The notes under the pieces: generated by a model | Databases searched by the model: none | What the model was told of the DNA's origin: nothing | Seen by the model: only the letters and a program-made list of their open reading frames with translations | NCBI GenBank assembly: GCA_028288485.1 | Contig: JAQBNO010000057.1 | Span: 1-64,000 of the forward strand | DNA: 64,000 bases | Direction: 5' to 3' | Source: Segetibacter sp. | Lineage (GTDB): Bacteria; Bacteroidota; Bacteroidia; Chitinophagales; Chitinophagaceae | Translations under genes and position numbers: made by a program | Shown here: positions 9,358-18,161 of the stretch, piece by piece | How positions within the stretch are numbered: the first letter of the stretch is position 1 | How the letters are laid out: each line of letters starts with the position of its first letter

Positions 9358-11025
9358 ATGTACGACATTTCGCAACTGAACGATATGCTTGTTCCTGAAC
9401 TTAAGGACATAGCAGATCAACTTAGCATTCCCCATGCGCAAAAAACAGATAAACAAGACCTTATTTATAAAATATTAGACCGACAAGCAGTGGCCGAAAG
9501 CACCGATACAACCCCAGCACCCGAAAGAGGCAAACGTAAAAGGATTGCTAAAACAAGTAATGCTCCGGTTGCTGCAGTAGCCGAAGTAATGACTGCACCC
9601 GAGCCAGAACCTGAACCACAGGTTGAGGAACAACCAAAAAGAGAAGGGTATAAAAATGCAGGTCCTAAACGCGGCCGCAAGCCAAAATCTCAACAAGAAA
9701 ACAATAATAATACCTTAGAATTCGACTCGGTTAATACCGACGACAGGCCCGAACAAAAGGAAAGTAATGAAGATGCAAACAGGAATATTTCGATAGGTGA
9801 AACTCCTGCTGAAATGCAGTCGCCGGATGGCGCACCTGTAGTGCAGCCTCAACAGCAAAATAACAGGTTTCAACAAAATCAAAGAAGAGAACAGGCTTTC
9901 AATATTGAATTTGATGGTGTAATTCAAGGTGAAGGTGTGCTGGAAATGATGCCCGACGGATATGGTTTCCTTCGCTCATCTGATTACAACTATTTATCTT
10001 CTCCTGATGATGTATACGTTTCGCCATCTCAAATAAAATTGTTTGGATTAAAAACAGGTGACACCGTTTTCGGTTATGTTCGTCCGCCAAAAGAAGGTGA
10101 GAAATATTTTGCACTTTTAAAAGTGGAAACGATTAATGGTAAAGGACCTGAAGAAGTAAGAGATCGTGTGCCGTTTGATTATTTAACGCCGCTCTTCCCA
10201 TACGAAAAATTAAACTTGTTTACCACTGCCACAAATTTTAGCACCCGTATTATCGACCTTTTTACTCCTATAGGAAAAGGGCAGCGCGGACTGATTGTAG
10301 CGCAGCCTAAAGTTGGTAAAACTGTATTGTTGAAAGAAGTTGCAAATGCTATCGCTGCCAATCATCCTGAATGTTATTTAATGGTCGTTCTTATCGATGA
10401 ACGCCCGGAGGAAGTTACTGATATGGAACGTAGTGTTAAGGCCGAAGTTATCGCATCAACATTTGATGAGCCTGCTGAAAAGCACGTGAAAGTATCTACC
10501 ATTGCCCTGCAAAAAGCGAAACGCCTGGTTGAGTGTGGACACGATGTTGTCATATTATTGGATAGTATCACTCGTTTGGCGAGAGCGCATAATACAGTTG
10601 CTCCATCGAGCGGTAAAGTGTTAAGTGGTGGTGTGGAGGCAAATGCAATGCAAAAGCCAAAGCAGTTCTTTGGTGCAGCGCGTAAAATTGAACATGGCGG
10701 TTCGCTTACTATATTGGCAACAGCGCTTATAGAAACCGGTTCTAAAATGGACGAGGTGATCTTTGAAGAGTTCAAAGGAACAGGTAACATGGAATTACAA
10801 CTTGACCGTCGTTTGGCCAACAGGCGTATTTTCCCTGCTATCGACCTTGTGTCTTCGTCAACACGTCGCGACGATTTATTGCTCGATAAGGAAACGCTTC
10901 AACGCATGAATATTCTACGCTTATATATGAATGACATGAATACCGAAGAGGCGATGAATGAGCTATTGAGAAGAATGAGGGGAACCAGAGATAATACCGA
11001 GTTCCTCGCCAGCATGAATGGATAA
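9358..11025 (+). CDS. rho: Transcription termination factor Rho
   Basis: Hexameric RNA-dependent ATPase that ends transcription, 555 aa compared with about 420 in E. coli. Residues 1-43 are the Rho N-terminal helical domain ([20 protein letters not shown]). Residues about 44-180 are a low-complexity insert rich in P, E, Q and N with basic patches (KRGRKPKS). The RNA-binding cold-shock-like domain follows ([16 protein letters not shown]). The ATPase core holds the P-loop AQPKVGKT (315-322) and Walker [17 protein letters not shown], with the Q/R-loop region after it. Inserts of this kind are typical of Bacteroidota Rho, and in Bacteroides the insert is known to drive condensate formation. Confidence 0.97.
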   Translation: MYDISQLNDMLVPELKDIADQLSIPHAQKTDKQDLIYKILDRQAVAESTDTTPAPERGKRKRIAKTSNAPVAAVAEVMTAPEPEPEPQVEEQPKREGYKNAGPKRGRKPKSQQENNNNTLEFDSVNTDDRPEQKESNEDANRNISIGETPAEMQSPDGAPVVQPQQQNNRFQQNQRREQAFNIEFDGVIQGEGVLEMMPDGYGFLRSSDYNYLSSPDDVYVSPSQIKLFGLKTGDTVFGYVRPPKEGEKYFALLKVETINGKGPEEVRDRVPFDYLTPLFPYEKLNLFTTATNFSTRIIDLFTPIGKGQRGLIVAQPKVGKTVLLKEVANAIAANHPECYLMVVLIDERPEEVTDMERSVKAEVIASTFDEPAEKHVKVSTIALQKAKRLVECGHDVVILLDSITRLARAHNTVAPSSGKVLSGGVEANAMQKPKQFFGAARKIEHGGSLTILATALIETGSKMDEVIFEEFKGTGNMELQLDRRLANRRIFPAIDLVSSSTRRDDLLLDKETLQRMNILRLYMNDMNTEEAMNELLRRMRGTRDNTEFLASMNG

Positions 11026-11052
11026 GAGGAATCTCTATAGAATAAATGTAAG

Positions 11053-11077
11053 AGCCACTTTAACCGGTGGCTTTTTC
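11053..11077 (+). terminator. Intrinsic terminator after rho
   Basis: AGCCAC (11053) pairs with GTGGCT (11067-11072) and is followed by TTTT, starting 27 bases after the rho stop. Confidence 0.75.
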
Positions 11078-11274
11078 AATTGGGGGTTACCATCAGTATC
11101 AATCGTAGGATGCTTTACTTGCGACGCTCCGTTTAACATTTTAGCCACGAGGAGCAAGTAGTGGAATTGTTATTTGGGATATCACAGAAAAGCCGGGCGC
11201 TATCCTTCATCTCAGGCAAACGTGAAACCGAAGCTGTTATATTTCAGGAAATAGACGTAGCCCCTTAAATAATA

Positions 11275-11304
11275 AAAGCCACCCTTCATGTTGAGAGTGG
11301 CTTT
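11275..11304 (-). terminator. Intrinsic terminator after the secreted metalloprotease gene
   Basis: AAAGCCAC (11275-11282) pairs with GTGGCTTT (11297-11304); read on the - strand the stem is followed by TATTATTT. The arms share GCCAC/GTGGC with the rho terminator. Confidence 0.7.
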
Positions 11305-11324
11305 AGTATTTTGGTTAAGCCCTT

Positions 11325-14300
11325 TTATTGAACAACAACTTTTTCTGCTGTAGTTCCTTTGTCTGTTGTGATCGTTAGTAAATATAATCCCTTACTAAAT
11401 CCACTCAATGGAATTCGAATCTCCTCACCTGTTTTTACTGTTTGTAAGCTTTTCTGGTACAATACTTTTCCTGACACGTCATTGAAACGAACAGTCAACT
11501 GCTTCAAATCAGCTAACATTCTTACGGTAGTCTTTTCAATGGCAGGGTTTGGATAAACTGTATATAAAGCACCTTTACTATTTGCTACAACAACTCTTAC
11601 AATTGTTGAATAATTTATCCGGCCATCTTTATCAACCTGTTTTAAGCGATAATAATTAATTCCTGTAAAAGCCTTTACATCGTTGAACAAATACTGTTGT
11701 AGTGTACCCGGGTTGTTTCCTGCTTCTATATTTCCAATACTATTGAAATGGATCCCGTCAGAACTTCTTTCGATTTCATAGTGCCTGTTATTGGCTTCAT
11801 TCGCTGTTGACCATTGCAGGCTAACCGTATTATTTTCGTTTTTATACCCGGTGAAAGTAAGCCAGTTAACCGGTAACGACGTAGGCATATACGTGCAAAT
11901 ACGAAGGCCCCAGTTAGTTAAACTTCCACCATCGTCTGCAAAATGGTCTGCTATTTTTAGCGTCCAGGTGCCGGTACTGTTTTGGTTATCAAAAGCCGAC
12001 AAAGGCATTATAGGTTTAAAGGATTCTCCTGTCGTTGGCGGGCAGGGAATGTCTTCGCTCGCCGCTTCATCATTAAAGTTTAGATCAAAGTCTTTCATCT
12101 CGGCACAAATACTGGTAAAAAGAGTAACAGAAGTATTTGCAGGGCTTACCAGCGAAACCGTCAGGTCGCTAACATAAGCGTGTGTTCCTTTCAGACCAAC
12201 AACGTCAACATCTTCAATTATTCCTCCCGCCGGAATGTTTAAAGTAGAATAACTGGTGTCGATAGCTTCAGGAATTGTAAGTGGAACATTTGTACTGTTT
12301 ATAGTGTCCGCACAGTTAATTGCGGCCGTTTTAAATAAGAAAGCGCTGGATGCAGGCCCTGAACCGCAACTGTTATTTGAAAAAACACGCCAGTAATACG
12401 CTGTATTATCATTAAGGGGTGTTGAAACAGCATAGCTGGTACCGGTAATATCATTAATTGTTTGACTTGTTGAAAAGCGTGGCGTCGTTGAAATTTGTAA
12501 GTTATAGGTAACGGCAGAAGCTGTAATCTGCCAGCTAAAAGTGGGATTTAAAGAGTAGATTACTGTATTATCAGGAGGGCCAGACAATACAGGAGCATCA
12601 ACGGGAGCCCCCTTTGTAAATTTAATTACTCTTGTTTTTATGTCTGATCCCGCTTTGCCGGTAATTGTGATATTATAGGTTCCTTGCGCCAACGCTCCCT
12701 GAATCGTAATCGTAGTACTATTTCCGGGGCTAATTGGGTTTGCACTAAATACAACTGAAGTACCGGCAGGATTACCTGAGGCAGAAAGTGTAATTGGTGT
12801 TGAAAAACCATTTAGTGTACTTGTATTTAAAACTGTGAAGGCATTACTGTTATCACATTTACTAACGGGTGGAGGGTTATTGAAAACAAATTCACTCTGC
12901 TGTGCAAACCGGATAGTAAAATTTTCATTAGAAATGTCAAAAAAAATATTTCCAACAGCTTTTATTCTAATTCTTGCTGCATTTGTAAAGGTAGAAGGCA
13001 CTGTGATCTCTTCTGATCCATCGTTGGGAGTACTGGCTATCAAAATAATAGGAAATGTGGAGCCACCATCGGTGGATAATTCTATAGTAACATTTGCGCA
13101 ATTGACCGGGGTGGTATTGGTGTTTGCAACATCCCAGGTAATAGTCTTAAAAGAACCTGCATCCCAGGTTGTTGCGGTGTTGGGTGCAGTTACTATAAAA
13201 GGTCCGGCCTTATCATTTACAACTACGGTCATATCATCCGAACACACGCCTCCTCCACCGGAATGATTATCACGAACCGTTAGTCTAAAATTAAGGTTGC
13301 GGGAATAAGCCGGTAAAAACTCGCCAATAGTCGTGGTATTGTTTAGGATGTCGCTAAGCTTTGGAAAATATCGTTGAGGAGTATTGACGGGGGCAAAAGA
13401 TCTAAAAATGGGGGCATTCCCGGCAGGATCGTTCCAGTCTCCAAAAAGACCGCCTGCGTTCATTTCTTCCCAACAATAAGTAAGTGAATTATTATCATTA
13501 GCATCTGTTGCTGAACCTGTAAGTACAAATGGTGTCGATTTTGGAATGGTATAATCGGCCCCAACGTTTACTACCGGCGATGTATTTCCGGTCGTGAGAA
13601 TTTGCGCACAGTTCTTACCTGCACCATTAATAATATAGTCGGTGATTTGACTAAAACTTAAGGCGTGAAAAAAAGCATCGCTATTTGCCTGCAGATTGTT
13701 CTCCGAACCACATATTCCTGCATATGCCATAATTGTGCTTCCGCTACCCGGTTCCACATTAGAATTGGATGCGCCCTGGTTGGTACATGCGGCGGTATTT
13801 GCGTTAAAGGTATGCGTAGCTCCGAACTGGTGTCCTATTTCGTGTGCAACATAATCAATATCGTAAGGATCTCCCACCGGATTTGGGGAACCGGTTACTC
13901 CACTGGCTTTATTACCATTTCTGCACACAACGCCTACATTTGCCAATCCTCCTCCTCTCGTACTAAATGTATGTCCTATATCGAAGTTCTCAGATCCGAT
14001 CCTGGTCGTAATTTCATTTTCGCTTTCGTCAATTAATACTTCTCCGTCATTATTACCAGTAAAAGGGTCGGTATCAGGATTTGTAAAAACAATTTGCGTG
14101 TTATTAGCTACAAGCACCAACCTTATACCTACTTCACTTTCATAAACGCCATTAACCCTGTTTATTGTAGTTACAATTTTGGGGAATACAGTTTCAACCG
14201 TGGCACCTGTACCACCGCCTACTTTTTGCGCATATTCTCCGGTGCAGGCAACTGCCAAACGGTACTGTCTTAATGTTCCTCCAACACACTGGTTCGCTGC

Positions 14301-14891
14301 AGTTCGTTGCGCTGCCGTTCTTTTATCTGGTTCCTGCTGCGTTGCCTCTTTTCCTTTTTCAATGAAGGTTTGTGTTTGTCTTACGTCTTTCTTATTATAT
14401 GCAATATATTCTGTTGCAGTAGCATCGCTGTAAGGATCGATAAAGACAGCACCACTCACGGGCGAAAGGATCATTGCATGAAATCCGGAAGGTGACCAGT
14501 CAATTTTTATAGTGGCATAAGGATCATCAATCCCCTGTCCAGCAAAAGTTTTAATATTTGGAAATCGGGCAGCCAGAGCCGGTTCCATCATTGAAGTTTT
14601 AACAATCGAAAACCTTTTAAAGCTGCCGTCGGGAAAGGGTAGCATAACAACAGAAGGAGTATTTTTTGCGCGGGAAGTAAATTCTTTAGGAGTCTCGAGA
14701 AAAAGAGAAGTTAACCTGGCGGTGTCTAAAATAAGTGTGCGGTATAGTGCAGGAGTAATTCCTTTTTTAGCAGAATTCTTAGAGATGGCCGCTTCTGATA
14801 CATTTGACCAAAAATTATTTTGGGCGAAAACAGGAGAGCCAATAAGGTAAAAAGCTACTACAAAGCCAAATTTCGTAAATACTTGTTTCAT
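11325..14891 (-). CDS. Secreted reprolysin-type zinc metalloprotease with P-domain and T9SS sorting tail
   Basis: Exported 1188-aa multidomain protease. Order: signal peptide (1-23, ending PVFAQ); propeptide to about 200; metzincin catalytic domain with H350-E-I-G-H354-x5-H360 (HEIGHQFGATH) and a following SIMAYAG Met-turn; Ig/fibronectin-like beta domains in the 430-850 region; a proprotein-convertase P-like domain (about 890-1010, GTWTLKIADHFADDGG); a further beta domain; and a C-terminal type IX secretion sorting domain (YTVYPNPAIEKTTVRM to the end, about 75 residues). It should cross the outer membrane by T9SS and digest external protein. The gene stands alone between divergent neighbours. 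Confidence 0.93.
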   Translation of the reverse strand: MKQVFTKFGFVVAFYLIGSPVFAQNNFWSNVSEAAISKNSAKKGITPALYRTLILDTARLTSLFLETPKEFTSRAKNTPSVVMLPFPDGSFKRFSIVKTSMMEPALAARFPNIKTFAGQGIDDPYATIKIDWSPSGFHAMILSPVSGAVFIDPYSDATATEYIAYNKKDVRQTQTFIEKGKEATQQEPDKRTAAQRTAANQCVGGTLRQYRLAVACTGEYAQKVGGGTGATVETVFPKIVTTINRVNGVYESEVGIRLVLVANNTQIVFTNPDTDPFTGNNDGEVLIDESENEITTRIGSENFDIGHTFSTRGGGLANVGVVCRNGNKASGVTGSPNPVGDPYDIDYVAHEIGHQFGATHTFNANTAACTNQGASNSNVEPGSGSTIMAYAGICGSENNLQANSDAFFHALSFSQITDYIINGAGKNCAQILTTGNTSPVVNVGADYTIPKSTPFVLTGSATDANDNNSLTYCWEEMNAGGLFGDWNDPAGNAPIFRSFAPVNTPQRYFPKLSDILNNTTTIGEFLPAYSRNLNFRLTVRDNHSGGGGVCSDDMTVVVNDKAGPFIVTAPNTATTWDAGSFKTITWDVANTNTTPVNCANVTIELSTDGGSTFPIILIASTPNDGSEEITVPSTFTNAARIRIKAVGNIFFDISNENFTIRFAQQSEFVFNNPPPVSKCDNSNAFTVLNTSTLNGFSTPITLSASGNPAGTSVVFSANPISPGNSTTITIQGALAQGTYNITITGKAGSDIKTRVIKFTKGAPVDAPVLSGPPDNTVIYSLNPTFSWQITASAVTYNLQISTTPRFSTSQTINDITGTSYAVSTPLNDNTAYYWRVFSNNSCGSGPASSAFLFKTAAINCADTINSTNVPLTIPEAIDTSYSTLNIPAGGIIEDVDVVGLKGTHAYVSDLTVSLVSPANTSVTLFTSICAEMKDFDLNFNDEAASEDIPCPPTTGESFKPIMPLSAFDNQNSTGTWTLKIADHFADDGGSLTNWGLRICTYMPTSLPVNWLTFTGYKNENNTVSLQWSTANEANNRHYEIERSSDGIHFNSIGNIEAGNNPGTLQQYLFNDVKAFTGINYYRLKQVDKDGRINYSTIVRVVVANSKGALYTVYPNPAIEKTTVRMLADLKQLTVRFNDVSGKVLYQKSLQTVKTGEEIRIPLSGFSKGLYLLTITTDKGTTAEKVVVQ

Positions 14892-15157
14892 AGAAAAATT
14901 TTTCCCGGCAGGAAAAGAGCCCTTGAATTTTATTCCTAAAATAATTAACGGGTTACAACTTTAGAAATTGCAATAATAAATTTAGTAAGATCGTTCATAA
15001 ATTTCTAAAGTTGCTTTTACAAACAAAAGAAAGTGAGCGAGCCTGGTACTAACAATCACTTTTTCCACCTAATATAAAACGTCGGCAAAGAAACTTTAAT
15101 TGTATTTGGAGCATTTGTAATAATCGCTGTACCTTTCTCCCCAAAATTTAAAATCAA

Positions 15158-15379
15158 ATGAAGAAGATGTTTTTTGTATTTCTTTCAGGAATGCTATTTT
15201 TTGCTGCCTGCTCTAATGATAATTCTTCAACACAAGGATCTTATGAAATAGAAGAAACATCTACAAAAGAGGAGACCGAGCATCACGGATCAAAGAAGGA
15301 AACAAAACACGAGGAACCAAAGGAGGGTATCAGTGATACCAGCGCAACGGCCCCTGCTGATACTACCGTACATCATTGA
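15158..15379 (+). CDS. Small acidic/His-rich lipoprotein, interrupted or read through at TGA
   Basis: A 73-aa protein with a lipoprotein signal (MKKMFFVFLSGMLFFAAC, lipid anchor at C18), followed by an unstructured, charged tail rich in E, K, T and H. No family is recognised. The gene stops at a TGA (15377-15379), but the same frame continues open for 36 codons to a TAA at 15488-15490. The extension is also hydrophilic, with a repeated valine/charged pattern (GVKVESKNIRVDVKH). The intrinsic terminator lies after the second stop, not the first. Either a nonsense mutation shortened a 110-aa lipoprotein, or the TGA is read through. Confidence 0.65.
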   Translation: MKKMFFVFLSGMLFFAACSNDNSSTQGSYEIEETSTKEETEHHGSKKETKHEEPKEGISDTSATAPADTTVHH

Positions 15380-15490
15380 GGACAGGCTGAGAGTGGTGGC
15401 TCGTGGAAAGAAAAAAATGAACACAACGTTGGTAAATCGAAAGGCGTAAAAGTGGAATCAAAAAACATAAGAGTTGATGTAAAGCATTAA
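15380..15490 (+). other. In-frame extension of the preceding lipoprotein frame
   Basis: 36 sense codons directly follow the TGA and end with TAA. The lysine-rich, protein-like composition and the terminator position suggest this was, or is, the C-terminus of the lipoprotein. Confidence 0.5.
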
Positions 15491-15514
15491 ATAAAAGCTT
15501 TAAAACGCTTTAGA

Positions 15515-15548
15515 AAAAAAGGTTACCCCCATTGGCGTAACCTTTTTT
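15515..15548 (+). terminator. Intrinsic terminator of the small lipoprotein transcript
   Basis: AAAAAAGGTTAC (15515-15526) pairs with GTAACCTTTTTT (15537-15548), a 12-bp stem with built-in T tract, 24 bases after the second stop codon. Confidence 0.85.
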
Positions 15549-15662
15549 AATATGCATAACAGTAAGATCGTAAACGAGAACCTATGGAACTGACGCTATC
15601 TAAATATAGTATTCATCCCTGTGTCGGAAGCAACGATGGTGCTTGTAGTACAAAAGCTGGTA

Positions 15663-15696
15663 TCAAAAAAAACCGGAACCTGGTGAGTAGGTTCCG
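15663..15696 (-). terminator. Intrinsic terminator of the M28-like/IPExxxVDY operon
   Basis: CGGAACCT (15674-15681) pairs with AGGTTCCG (15689-15696); on the - strand the stem is followed by a run of eight T. Confidence 0.8.
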
Positions 15697-15721
15697 TGTT
15701 ATTAATTAGTACAAACCATGC

Positions 15722-16153
15722 TTAAAAAACAAGGTGTTCTTTGTTTTTGATTTTTTCATTAGTCAGTTCCGCTACCATTTGAACAGATGTGATAGACTTA
15801 ACAGATGAAATGATGTTGCTGCATTTGCTGTCATCAACATAATCACCTTTCATCAGCCACAAAAAATCCATGTGTCTGAATTCGGGTAAAAGATATTCGC
15901 CATCGCAGTGGTTGTGAAATAGGTAATATTTTAAAAAACTGTTTTCTTCGTGCTGGTAAACTGAAAAAAAATACTGCCTGTTTTTTTTACGCAGTTGTTT
16001 ATCTATCTCTGTATTCAGGCGAAAATTATATCCAAGAAGATTATTTAGTTGCCAGCAAAACTGGTAGTTTCTTATAGGTGCCATAATACCGAGAAGACGG
16101 GTGTCGGAAAAAAAATCGTCGGTTATAGCTTCGTTATCAAGTATCAGTTTCAT
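15722..16153 (-). CDS. IPExxxVDY family protein
   Basis: A 143-aa cytoplasmic protein of the Bacteroidota-specific IPExxxVDY family, function unknown. The diagnostic motif appears here as LPEFRHMDFLWLMKGD, a slightly divergent version. It lies 12 bases after the M28-like gene on the same strand, so they are probably co-transcribed, and a terminator follows at 15663-15696. Family members often sit next to housekeeping genes such as pyk, so this pairing gives little functional information. Confidence 0.82.
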   Translation of the reverse strand: MKLILDNEAITDDFFSDTRLLGIMAPIRNYQFCWQLNNLLGYNFRLNTEIDKQLRKKNRQYFFSVYQHEENSFLKYYLFHNHCDGEYLLPEFRHMDFLWLMKGDYVDDSKCSNIISSVKSITSVQMVAELTNEKIKNKEHLVF

Positions 16154-16165
16154 TCGGCTGTAAAG

Positions 16166-17899
16166 TTAAAACTCTACCGCAAACTCTTTATTTTCTTTTC
16201 CTCTTTTAATTCGCAGTACTGTTTTATCGCCGGACTTAAAAGCAGACAAAGCGTGTATATAAGTCTTTACGTCTTCGATTTTATAGGTACCGAGGTAAGT
16301 AAGAATATCACCCGATTGTAACCCAATTCTCGCTGCGAGCTTTTTAGGCGATGTTCCATTTATTCTAAGTCCTTCAGCCATATTATTTATGTTATCGGGA
16401 ATTATTCCCAGACTTACTGAATTTTTTGGATCGGAAGTATAGGAAGCGATCCTGGCCCCGTTTGCCCGCGGTTGCGCTGAAACTAATGAAGCTACTGCCG
16501 CCTCCGTTGCAACTGGCGTCGTTTTTTGGGTAGCTGTTTTTGTATAAGAAACCTTTCCTTTCGGATCTGCTGTTTCAATAATGTTCCTAATGAACTTAGC
16601 AATTTGAAGTTCGGCAGAGTAATTAATTTGACCGGCAGGTGCAGCCGCCTTATCATTTACATTGCTAATTGCATTAAAGGATAATACAGGGATTTCCTTT
16701 TGCGAAAACCAGGTGTAAGTGGCAGCCGTCGTGCCGTTATTATCATAAGTAAGTTCTAATGCTTTATCTGCAATTGGTGTAATTAATTCAGCCCACGTTG
16801 CTGAAGTTTCCAGACCTCCTATTGAAACTTTCTTATCCGGGTTGTAAAGGTCAAGGTTATTTAAATCAATCATGAAATTAGCAGGCGTAGTAACAGTGGC
16901 ATGGTTTAGCCAATATTTGCTTCCCTGAGCTTCCAGGTTGTCGGCAGCAAAAGCGATAAAAAGGTAATTGTTACTTTTAGCCTTAGACGCGGAAAGCATT
17001 TTTGCCAGTTCAATAAGTATAGCAGTACTGCTAATGCCATTACTTTTTACAGTTGAAGCCGATGCAGATGTATCAGCTACTAAAACATCATCTATTGAGT
17101 CGACCGGACTATGATGGGCTGCAATAATTATGTTTGAAGTAGCATTGTTGTCAATATAACCTACCACATTACTGGCCTTTTCTTCAACTTCTTTAAATGA
17201 TACTTTGAGGTCGATATCCAGGAGTTGTGAATGATCCTGGAAGTATTTTTTATATCCTTCTCCTGTAATGTAAATAACCGGTATGCTTACAGGGGCAGTT
17301 TTATCTTTTTTATTAAAAGCCAAATCATCATTAACACTACTACTGTTGTAGATAAATAAAGCTGTTGCTCCTTTTGCAGCCACCTTCACTGCTTCCTTTC
17401 GTACCGCTTCGTGTAGGTCAATGCTTGCATTTTTCTGATTTTCGCCAAGCCAGTCTTTTATATCGGTAAACCATGGAACTCCTCTTTCCCTTAATGCCAT
17501 AGCTGGAATCCCGGTGACTGTTTTCGCTGCGGAATAGGCTAGTGGAATATATTCTTTTTTAATCTGAAGTGGGTTTCCATTAATCTTTAAATAAGTGGAT
17601 GCTTCAATACGCTTACCATGCTCAACTTCAAAGGATTGCAGGTATCCATTTGTTCCTTTTGGTCGCAGGCCGATTAGTTGAAATTGGCTGGCGAGATAGG
17701 AGGAAGTGGTTTCGTCAGCTTTAACAGTGCCTGAATGTTGGTCCAGTTCATATTTTTGAAGCGTTTTAATATGACTTTTTAAATTGTCAATAACCACCAT
17801 GTCTGCTTTTTGCTGTACCTCTATAGCTTTTTTTTCTTTCCTGGATTGTGACAATAATAGAGTAGGAATCAATACGAGGACAAAAAGCAGTTTCTTCAT
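16166..17899 (-). CDS. M28-like exported protein with PDZ domain, catalytic residues lost
   Basis: A 577-aa exported protein. Start at MKKLLFVLVL (17899), with signal peptide to about residue 18. A PA-like insertion precedes an M28 (aminopeptidase Y) fold, and a C-terminal PDZ domain lies at about 500-577 (RIGLQSGDILTYLGTYKIED). The fold landmarks are present but the metal site is not. The HxD motif reads H262-H-S264, the bridging Asp region (usually ADDNASG) reads S286-N-G-I-S-S, and the Glu-Glu pair before LxxxGS reads D320-N321. It is therefore probably a non-enzymatic scaffold or binding protein. It is first gene of a two-gene unit with the IPExxxVDY gene. Confidence 0.85.
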   Translation of the reverse strand: MKKLLFVLVLIPTLLLSQSRKEKKAIEVQQKADMVVIDNLKSHIKTLQKYELDQHSGTVKADETTSSYLASQFQLIGLRPKGTNGYLQSFEVEHGKRIEASTYLKINGNPLQIKKEYIPLAYSAAKTVTGIPAMALRERGVPWFTDIKDWLGENQKNASIDLHEAVRKEAVKVAAKGATALFIYNSSSVNDDLAFNKKDKTAPVSIPVIYITGEGYKKYFQDHSQLLDIDLKVSFKEVEEKASNVVGYIDNNATSNIIIAAHHSPVDSIDDVLVADTSASASTVKSNGISSTAILIELAKMLSASKAKSNNYLFIAFAADNLEAQGSKYWLNHATVTTPANFMIDLNNLDLYNPDKKVSIGGLETSATWAELITPIADKALELTYDNNGTTAATYTWFSQKEIPVLSFNAISNVNDKAAAPAGQINYSAELQIAKFIRNIIETADPKGKVSYTKTATQKTTPVATEAAVASLVSAQPRANGARIASYTSDPKNSVSLGIIPDNINNMAEGLRINGTSPKKLAARIGLQSGDILTYLGTYKIEDVKTYIHALSAFKSGDKTVLRIKRGKENKEFAVEF

Positions 17900-18161
17900 A
17901 CAAGAATTTTGTTTGCCAGCCGCAAAAGTGATGCCGCTTCTGTTAATTTTTTTACTCAATACCTATTTTTGATATTGCAGCTCGTATCTTAAAGCGAAGC
18001 ATTCAATATTAGTAAGCTATTAGTAGTACCAGGTAGTGGATGTTTCCTTAAATACCGCTGTTATTATTGGAATAAGCAGGACTAAAGCATGTACAGAAGG
18101 CCCTAATAATATCTATGTGCTAAAGTTCCGTCCATAGCACTACTGGTAATGTTTTTAACGC

